DNA from: Pseudodesulfovibrio sp. | Lineage (GTDB): Bacteria; Desulfobacterota; Desulfovibrionia; Desulfovibrionales; Desulfovibrionaceae | Length of the DNA: 12,674 nt | NCBI GenBank assembly: GCA_022712815.1 | Contig: JAFLJW010000315.1 | Coordinates: 1 to 12,674 of the forward strand | Direction of reading: 5' to 3' | Part shown: one piece after another, positions 7,329 through 12,674 of the stretch | Numbering within the stretch: the first letter of the stretch is position 1 | Layout: each line of letters begins with the position of its first letter | Position numbers and translations under genes: made by a program | Notes under the pieces: model-generated | What the model was told of the DNA's origin: nothing | What the model saw: the letters and a program-made list of their open reading frames with translations, nothing else | Database searches by the model: none

Positions 7329-8555
7329 ATGAAAAAATACTTTTCTCATATTTCCGGCCTGTTTAGCTACAGAGTCATTATTCCGGCCATGATAGTCCTT
7401 CTTGCCTCTGCCGGTGCATTCGCCATGATAAAAACAGCACCCAAGGCACACAAGAGGGCACCCACTGCCGAGACTCCTTTCGTTGAAACTAAAGTATTTG
7501 AAAAAGGCACGCATCGTATTCAGGTTTCCGCGATGGGAACCATTGTGGCAGCACATAAAATATCATTGGAGGCTCGCGTTTCAGGCAATGTCATTTCAGT
7601 GAGTGAATCCTTCATCCCGGGCGGTTTTTTTCAAAAGGGAGAAGAAATCCTTCGCATTGACAGGCAGGACTATGATCTGGCCCTAAGTGAGGTCAAAGCC
7701 GAGGTGACCAATGCAGAGTACAATCTCAAAATAGAACACGGGTACCAGAACGTGGCGGAGCACGAATGGAATCTGCTCAAAAAATCCGCCAAGGGAACCG
7801 TCAAAGAAGCAGCCCTTGCCTTGCGGAAGCCGCACCTTGAAAAAGCCAAAGCGGATCTGACCGCCGCCAAAGCGAAAGTACGCAAAGCCCTCCTGGACCT
7901 GGAGCGTACCAAAATCACCGCTCCTTTTGCAGCCATGGTCGAGACCAAGAGTACGGATATCGGAGCAACGGTAAACTCTCAGGAAGCACTCGCCACGCTT
8001 GTCGGCACCGATGAATTCTGGGTCCAGGTATCCGTACCCGTAGACCGCCTCGACTGGATCACATTCCCTTCCGGTGATGGAACGCCTGGCGCAAAAGTGG
8101 ATATCACCAGCGGCAGCAGCGACCATACATCGCAACGTGAAGGTTTGGTAATTCGTCTGCTCCCCTCGCTGGAAAGCGAGGGACGCATGGCGCGCGTACT
8201 TGTCTCTGTCAAAGACCCTCTGAATCTGGCGAGAAATCCCAACCTGAAACCCATGCTCCTCGATAGCTACGTCACCGTATACATTGATGGAAGGGAGATT
8301 GACGATGCGTATTGCATCCCACGTGAAGCATTCAGGGAAAACGGGAAAATATGGATTATGACCGCTGAAGGCAGACTTGATGTTCGACAGGTCAATCCGG
8401 TCTGGCGCGATGCCGAATCCGTGCTCATCAAGGAAGAACTCAGGCCCGGCGAAGAGGTGATCATGTCCTTTCTCTCCACTCCCGTGCAAGGCATGAAGTT
8501 GCGCACCATAGACAGCACCATCGAAAATACGGCTAACAAGGACGGAAACAGCTAG
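7329..8555 (+). CDS. RND efflux periplasmic adaptor subunit (HlyD/AcrA-type membrane fusion protein)
   Basis: This adaptor bridges the inner-membrane pump and the outer-membrane duct. It has 408 aa. An N-terminal hydrophobic segment (about 15-34) has no lipobox Cys, so it is either a membrane anchor or a signal peptide. The split lipoyl (barrel-sandwich) domain is visible as 'ISLEARVSGNVISVSE' (78-93) and 'LERTKITAPFAAMVETKSTDIGATV' (191-215). Between them is an alpha-helical hairpin of about 80 residues, rich in Lys, Ala and Glu (115-195). The beta-barrel follows with 'FWVQVSVPVDRLDWI' (230-244), then a membrane-proximal domain. Order and spacing match standard tripartite RND operons. Its stop TAG shares one base with the GTG start of the pump gene. 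Confidence 0.93.
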   Translation: MKKYFSHISGLFSYRVIIPAMIVLLASAGAFAMIKTAPKAHKRAPTAETPFVETKVFEKGTHRIQVSAMGTIVAAHKISLEARVSGNVISVSESFIPGGFFQKGEEILRIDRQDYDLALSEVKAEVTNAEYNLKIEHGYQNVAEHEWNLLKKSAKGTVKEAALALRKPHLEKAKADLTAAKAKVRKALLDLERTKITAPFAAMVETKSTDIGATVNSQEALATLVGTDEFWVQVSVPVDRLDWITFPSGDGTPGAKVDITSGSSDHTSQREGLVIRLLPSLESEGRMARVLVSVKDPLNLARNPNLKPMLLDSYVTVYIDGREIDDAYCIPREAFRENGKIWIMTAEGRLDVRQVNPVWRDAESVLIKEELRPGEEVIMSFLSTPVQGMKLRTIDSTIENTANKDGNS

Positions 8556-11500
8556 TGGGTACCGATACGACAAATAAGACAGGCGGACCAATCGCCTGGA
8601 TGGTAGGGAATTCCGTTGCCGCCAACCTGTTGATGATCGTCTTGCTTATCGGCGGACTGACCTTCGCGCTGCAAATAAAACAGGAGGTTTTCCCTGAATT
8701 CAGCCAGGACAAAGTCAATGTGTCCGTCTCCTACCCCGGCGCAAGCCCTGAGGAGGTGGAACAAGGTATTGTCCTGGCCGTGGAACAGGCCGTTCAGGGT
8801 CTGGACGGGGTCAAAAAAATAACCTCCACCTCCAGTGAAGGGCGGGCCAGTATCACCATCGAGGCCCTGGAAGGGACCGATATGCAGCGGCTGACCCAGG
8901 ACGTGAAGAGTGAAGTGGACCACATCTCCTCTTTTCCCCAGGAGGCCGAGGACCCCACGGTTTCGGAAGCGTCCCACAAGAGAGATGTGCTTTCGCTCAT
9001 GGTGTACGGCACACAGGATCAGGTGATCCCACGCGAATTTGCCGAGCAGTTGCGCGATGATCTGATAAATGATCCGGGCATCACACAGGTCGAGTTGTCG
9101 GAAGTGAGCGGCTTGCAAATCAGCGTGGAGGTGCCGCAGGAAAAACTTCGGATGTACAATATCACCCTTGACACCATAGCCGAAAGATTACGCACCGCTT
9201 CGGTTGACCTTCCCGGTGGCGGTATCAAAACCGAATCCGGAGAAATCCTCGTACGCATGAAAGAACGCAGGGATTCCGGGCAGGATTTTGCCAGTACTCC
9301 CATAGTCACCGGAAGCGACGGAACCCAGGTCTTGCTCGAAGAAATCGGAACGGTGATCGACGGATTCGAGGACACGGATATTATTACTTCATACAATGGA
9401 ATGCCTGCCGTACGAGTTGACGTCTATCGAGTCGGAGACCAAACTCCGATTTCCGTTTCAGAGGCAGTCCATGCCCGGCTTGACAATTTTCGGAAAAGAC
9501 TGCCCGAAGGGGTTCAAATCGATGTGCTCAACGATGATTCCATTATCTTCACTCAACGCATGGACCTGTTGCTCAGCAACGGTTACATGGGGCTTATCCT
9601 GGTCTTCATCCTGCTCGCCGTATTTTTGGAAGCAAAGCTGGCCTTCTGGGTCGCCATGGGTATTCCCATCTCCTTTCTTGGGTCTTTTCTGATCCTTTCT
9701 GCTCTGGGTTCAAGCATCAACATGATAACCATGTTCGCCTTTCTCATCTCCCTGGGCATAGTTGTAGATGATGCCATTGTCGTTGGTGAAAACGTATACA
9801 CCATGCGTCAAGCGGGGATGCCTCCCCTCCAGGCCGCCATTGAAGGGACAAAGCAGATTGCCATGCCGGTAATTTTCAGCGTGCTCACCAACATCGTGGC
9901 CTTCATGCCTTTGCTGTTCATCCCAGGCACCATGGGTAAAGTAATGTATGCAATCCCGGTGGTGGTGATAAGCGTCTTCGCCATTTCACTGGTCGAGAGC
10001 CTGTTCGTGCTCCCGGCGCATCTGGCGCACATGAAGACAGGCAAACGTAACCGAATCATGGAGATGGGCGCAGCATACCAACAACGAATCAGCAAAGGCC
10101 TGATCCGGTTCATCCAGAACCAATATCGCCCGCTCCTGGACCGATGCGCGACCTATCGTTACGCCACTGTAGCCGTGGGACTTGGAATTCTCGTTCTGAG
10201 CGTAGCGTACGTTGCGAGCGGACGTCTCGGCTTTACCTTGATGTCCAAGGTTGAATCCGATTATGCATTTGCCACAGCCGAGCTCCCATACGGGTCAGCA
10301 GTCTCAAAATCGAGATCGATCCGGGATGCATTACTGGCTGCCGCCAATAAAGTTGCTGCTGAAAATGGCGGGGACCAACTTGTTTCGGGAACTTTTTCCA
10401 AAATAGGCGGGGCCGGGCGTGATATCTCCGGCACCCATATAGTCAAGATTCAGGTCTATTTGACCGATGCCGAGATCCGCCCGATATCGACCAATGAATT
10501 TGTGCAAAAATGGCGGCATGAAGTCGGGACCATCGCCGGGCTGGAATCGCTGGTTTTTGAATCAGACCGGGGAGGACCTGGAGCAGGCAGCTCCCTTGAA
10601 ATCGAGCTGAGCCATAGCAATGTAGCGACTTTGGAAAAAGCTGCCTCGGAATTGGCCCAAGCCCTCCGGTACTTCCCCAAGGCCAAGGACATAGACAATG
10701 GTTTTTCAATGGGTAAGCAACAACTTGATTTCACTGTCAGGCCTGAAGGCAAGAGCCTGGGCCTGACCGCTCAGGAGATAGCGAGCCAGATTCGTGCGGC
10801 CTTTTACGGCACAGAAGTTTTGCGCCAGCAGCGTGGCCGCAACGAAATAAAAGTAGTAGTCCGCAAACCGGAGAATGAACGAATATCCGAATACGACCTT
10901 GAAGAACTCATGATCCGCACCCCGGAAGGAAAAGACGTGCTCTTGCGAGAAGTTGTCACTATCAAGCGTGGCCGGGCCTACACAACAATCAAACACGTCA
11001 ATGGTCGCCGGGCTTTGGTCGTCTCGGCGGACATAACCCCCCGGAGCGAAACGAATCAGGTCCTTGAAGAAGTCCTTCAGAATATCATCCCTGCATTGAA
11101 GATAAAATATCCTGGTTTGAACCACACCATTCGAGGCAGCCATGGGGATATGTCGGAAAGCGCCACCAGTCTGCTGTCCGGGCTGATGCTCGCCATGCTG
11201 GTCATGTACGCCCTGTTGGCTATCCCCTTCAAAAGCTACACGCAACCGCTCATTATCATGATCTGCATCCCCTTTGGCGCAGTCGGAGCGATCCTGGGCC
11301 ATATTGCCATGGGATACAGCATCAGCCTGACCAGCCTGCTGGGAATTGTGGCTCTGGCCGGTGTTGTTGTGAACGACTCACTCGTCTTCATTGATTACGC
11401 CAATGGGCAGCGTGCCAGCGGACACTGCGCATACGAAGCAGTGCTTGAGGCCGGAACAGCTCGTTTCCGCCCGATCATGCTCACCACTCTGACCACTTTC

Positions 11501-11677
11501 TGCGGACTGGCTCCCATGATTCTGGAAACCTCCATGCAGGCCAGGTTTCTCATTCCCATGGCCATCTCTCTGGGTTTCGGGATTCTGTTTGCCACTATAA
11601 TCTCTCTAATCCTGGTACCATCCCTGTACCTGATTTTGGAAGATGTCCACCTGTTGAAAGACCGGATCTGGCCCTGA
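8555..11677 (+). CDS. RND-family inner-membrane efflux transporter permease (AcrB superfamily)
   Basis: This is the proton-driven pump of the tripartite system. At 1040 aa it has the normal HAE-type length. TM1 is within 'NSVAANLLMIVLLIGGLTFAL'. Large periplasmic loops follow TM1 and TM7, and the 'GASPEEVEQGIVLAVEQAVQGLDGV' segment is typical of the porter domain. TM4 carries the essential Asp pair (D405, D406 in 'GIVVDDAIVVGENVY'). In TM10 the AcrB Lys940 position is Asn (N940 D941 in 'VVVNDSLVFIDY'), a variant seen in some RND subfamilies. The GTG start overlaps the adaptor stop by one base; AAGGA lies about 12 nt upstream. 'GPIAWMVGNSVAANLLM' agrees with usual N-termini, so a later start at ATG 8600 is less likely. 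Substrate is unknown. Confidence 0.95.
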   Translation: MGTDTTNKTGGPIAWMVGNSVAANLLMIVLLIGGLTFALQIKQEVFPEFSQDKVNVSVSYPGASPEEVEQGIVLAVEQAVQGLDGVKKITSTSSEGRASITIEALEGTDMQRLTQDVKSEVDHISSFPQEAEDPTVSEASHKRDVLSLMVYGTQDQVIPREFAEQLRDDLINDPGITQVELSEVSGLQISVEVPQEKLRMYNITLDTIAERLRTASVDLPGGGIKTESGEILVRMKERRDSGQDFASTPIVTGSDGTQVLLEEIGTVIDGFEDTDIITSYNGMPAVRVDVYRVGDQTPISVSEAVHARLDNFRKRLPEGVQIDVLNDDSIIFTQRMDLLLSNGYMGLILVFILLAVFLEAKLAFWVAMGIPISFLGSFLILSALGSSINMITMFAFLISLGIVVDDAIVVGENVYTMRQAGMPPLQAAIEGTKQIAMPVIFSVLTNIVAFMPLLFIPGTMGKVMYAIPVVVISVFAISLVESLFVLPAHLAHMKTGKRNRIMEMGAAYQQRISKGLIRFIQNQYRPLLDRCATYRYATVAVGLGILVLSVAYVASGRLGFTLMSKVESDYAFATAELPYGSAVSKSRSIRDALLAAANKVAAENGGDQLVSGTFSKIGGAGRDISGTHIVKIQVYLTDAEIRPISTNEFVQKWRHEVGTIAGLESLVFESDRGGPGAGSSLEIELSHSNVATLEKAASELAQALRYFPKAKDIDNGFSMGKQQLDFTVRPEGKSLGLTAQEIASQIRAAFYGTEVLRQQRGRNEIKVVVRKPENERISEYDLEELMIRTPEGKDVLLREVVTIKRGRAYTTIKHVNGRRALVVSADITPRSETNQVLEEVLQNIIPALKIKYPGLNHTIRGSHGDMSESATSLLSGLMLAMLVMYALLAIPFKSYTQPLIIMICIPFGAVGAILGHIAMGYSISLTSLLGIVALAGVVVNDSLVFIDYANGQRASGHCAYEAVLEAGTARFRPIMLTTLTTFCGLAPMILETSMQARFLIPMAISLGFGILFATIISLILVPSLYLILEDVHLLKDRIWP

Positions 11678-11688
11678 CTTGCATGGGT

Positions 11689-11710
11689 ACTCCCACCTAA
11701 AAGTGGTAGT
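11689..11710 (+). terminator. Possible weak terminator hairpin after the RND operon
   Basis: ACTCCCAC and GTGGTAGT can pair (8 bp with one mismatch) around the loop CTAAAA, beginning 11 nt after the pump stop codon. A short T-rich run (AATTTT) follows only after about 13 nt. It is a poor intrinsic terminator and may instead be part of an insertion-sequence end. Confidence 0.3.
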
Positions 11711-11756
11711 CCTCAAAAGTATAATTTTCTCGTAAACACAACGCAGGATATTTTAC

Positions 11757-11810
11757 ATGAAGAGATCACGCTACGCCGACAGGCCTGGTCCTGAATATTA
11801 TAGTGCCTGA
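11757..11810 (+). pseudogene. Possible remnant of an IS3-family transposase OrfA start
   Basis: A 17-codon ORF preceded by AGGA begins 'MKRSRYAD'. This resembles the first residues of IS3-family OrfA proteins, which commonly start 'MKRSRYT/S' or 'MKKSRF'. Similarity stops after about eight residues ('RPGPEYYSA', then stop). No helix-turn-helix continuation, OrfB or DDE motif exists nearby. The match is too short to be certain and could be chance. Confidence 0.3.
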
Positions 11811-11909
11811 GATGGACCCCGGGATTCCATTGAAACAGCCAAAAAACGAAAAGGGCTTGTCCGGCCTATGGTTGTGCTCTTGTCGACACCCCCGAACATG
11901 GATGCTCTG

Positions 11910-11961
11910 ATCGGTCGTCAGCCACGCGGGAGAGGGGCTCCCGCATGACTGACAAACCGAT
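11910..11961 (-). terminator. Three-tier nested inverted repeat at the 3' end of the Hdr-like gene
   Basis: Three stems nest: ATCGGT/ACCGAT (11910-11915 with 11956-11961), GTCAG/CTGAC (11917-11921 with 11949-11953), and GCGGGAG/CTCCCGC (11926-11932 with 11938-11944) around a 5 nt loop. All are perfect and are separated by small internal loops. It begins inside the stop codon of the minus-strand gene, so it would fold at that transcript's 3' end. No T-tract follows, so it may act as an mRNA-stabilising or Rho-linked structure rather than a classical terminator. Confidence 0.4.
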
Positions 11962-12674
11962 TACAATCCCACATTCTTGAGGTCGTCGCCTAGATATTCC
12001 CGTTCGTTCTCACCCAATATGCCAAGGGAGAGGCAGATCAGGGTCCAGAGATGCACCACCGGGAAACCTGCCTCAAAGTGCTCACTCAGATCATGAATCT
12101 GGGAATGACAATTGTGGCACGGGGCGATGCAGTAATCCGCCCCGGTATGGAGAATCTGATCGAGTTTGATGCGTCCGTAAGCCCGGCGTTCCTCGGCGTA
12201 ACCTGATTGCAGGAATCCACCGCCGCCGCCGCAACAATAGTTGTTGGACTTGTTGGGCCACATTTCAATGAAGTTCTCCTCGCCCACCACGGAACGGACA
12301 ACAAAGCGCAGGTCCTCGGCCACTGGGTCGCCCAGAGATTTACGCACCAACTGGCAGGGGTCCTGAACAGTGAAGGTCACTCCCAGTTCCTTGTTCCAGT
12401 CGGAATTCACGGGCAGTTTGCCTTCCCGAATCCAGCGGGCGTACAAACTGATGATGCTTTCCATCTCAAAATCATGCTCTACGTCAAACTTTTGCAGCCC
12501 GGCCCGGACCGCGTAAAATTCGTGTCCTCACTCCGTGTTGAGCCAGGTCTTGCACCTCAAATCCTCCACGGCTCTTGCCTTGTTGCGCACGACAGTTTCC
12601 CAGGCCTCGTCATCGGCCAGGAACATGCAATAATTCTCGGCGGCCCACCCTTTCGTGCTGTAGGTCCAGTCGGC
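11961..12674 (-). CDS. DsrK/HmeD/HdrD-like CCG-domain Fe-S protein, C-terminal part, with probable in-frame selenocysteine codon
   Basis: This family of iron-sulfur oxidoreductase subunits carries cysteine-rich CCG domains and takes part in thiol-disulfide electron transfer, usually with a membrane or flavin partner. The visible 237 codons end in a complete CCG domain: C107 ('DPCQLVRK'), C147-C148 ('NYCCGGGGGF'), and C186/C189 ('APCHNCHSQI'), spaced CX39CCX37CXXC. Upstream, 'ADWTYSTKGWAAENY' and 'WLNTE-x-GHEFYAVRAG' match the end of the first domain in DsrK-like proteins, where x is normally Cys (E-C-G-H). Here x is TGA at 12528-12530. The frame is intact before and after it, and a stem-loop follows. 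I therefore extend the gene through the TGA to the window edge. A conventional start at ATG 12464 would yield only a 167 aa C-terminal piece without a ribosome binding site. The alternative is a nonsense pseudogene. Confidence 0.75.
12490..12518 (-). promoter_or_regulatory. Candidate bacterial SECIS stem-loop
   Basis: On the minus strand, starting 10 nt after the TGA, TTTT pairs with AAAA at the base. After a 2 nt bulge (AC), GCGGTCC pairs with GGGCTGC (7 bp, two of them G-U). The apical loop is GGGCC and starts about 23 nt after the TGA. Bacterial SECIS elements lie immediately 3' of the UGA inside the coding region, with a short apical loop that begins with G. Position and shape fit, but the region is GC-rich, so folding alone is not proof. 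Confidence 0.5.
12528..12530 (-). other. In-frame TGA, probable selenocysteine codon
   Basis: This is the only stop codon in the 238-codon visible frame before the terminal TAA. It replaces the Cys of the conserved E-C-G-H motif (context 'NTE-TGA-GHEFYAV'). Cys codons TGC and TGT differ from TGA by one base, so Sec and nonsense mutation are both mechanistically simple. The adjacent stem-loop favours Sec. Confidence 0.6.

Larger units (their letters stand above)
11678..11960. other. Intergenic region between the RND pump gene and the Hdr-like gene
   Basis: This 283 bp gap lies between converging genes. From left to right it holds a weak hairpin just after the pump stop, a 17-codon ORF resembling the start of an IS3-type OrfA, a same-frame open stretch (11811-11946) without recognisable homology, and a nested inverted repeat. 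No intact gene is evident. Confidence 0.6.

Noticed and set aside
7683..8591. 302-residue open frame on the minus strand opposite the adaptor gene
   Set aside because: It is antisense to a clearly conserved adaptor gene, shows no recognisable domain, and has no ribosome binding site. It is a shadow frame.
11808..11810. TGA in the OrfA-like frame as a second selenocysteine codon
   Set aside because: There is no protein family on either side and no Cys-conserved motif, and the flanking frame is unrecognised.
11881..11888. TGTCGACA palindrome
   Set aside because: An isolated 8 bp palindrome with no second copy or context; expected by chance.
12462..12464. ATG as the true start of the Hdr-like gene
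   Set aside because: Family-conserved sequence continues in frame for 70 codons upstream through the TGA. No Shine-Dalgarno precedes this ATG, and the product would lack one whole domain.

Overview
The window looks like chromosomal DNA of a motile sulfate-reducing deltaproteobacterium, most likely of the Desulfovibrionaceae. This rests on mid-range GC content, a flgK-flgL-fliD flagellar block, and a DsrK/HmeD/HdrD-type iron-sulfur protein typical of sulfate reducers. The genus cannot be fixed from the sequence alone.

Layout. (1) Positions 1-3555, plus strand: the end of flgK, then flgL and fliD, tightly packed with 12-15 bp gaps and strong AAGGAGG ribosome binding sites. These encode the two hook-filament junction proteins and the filament cap. 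(2) Positions 3622-5711, minus strand: a two-component system whose regulator (OmpR/CpxR type) and sensor kinase (CpxA type) overlap by a GTGA junction. It converges on fliD. (3) Positions 5834-11677, plus strand: a complete tripartite RND efflux operon (outer-membrane lipoprotein, HlyD-type adaptor, inner-membrane pump), divergent from the regulator. The spacer between them carries a perfect GTAAA-N5-GTAAA motif, the CpxR-box consensus, so the pump is probably an envelope-stress output of the adjacent system. (4) Positions 11678-11960: a non-coding gap with a possible IS3-type transposase remnant, a short hairpin after the pump gene, and a long nested inverted repeat next to the following gene. 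(5) Positions 11961-12674, minus strand: the C-terminal part of a DsrK/HdrD-like CCG-domain iron-sulfur protein, truncated by the window edge.

The most notable observation is in region 5. The reading frame is interrupted by one TGA (12528-12530), exactly where this family has the Cys of its conserved E-C-G-H motif. The frame continues intact on both sides, and a GC-rich stem-loop with a G-initial apical loop begins about 10 nt after the TGA. This is the pattern of a selenocysteine codon with a bacterial SECIS element. A conventional gene caller would start the protein at the first ATG after the TGA and lose the N-terminal part. A nonsense mutation is the main alternative.
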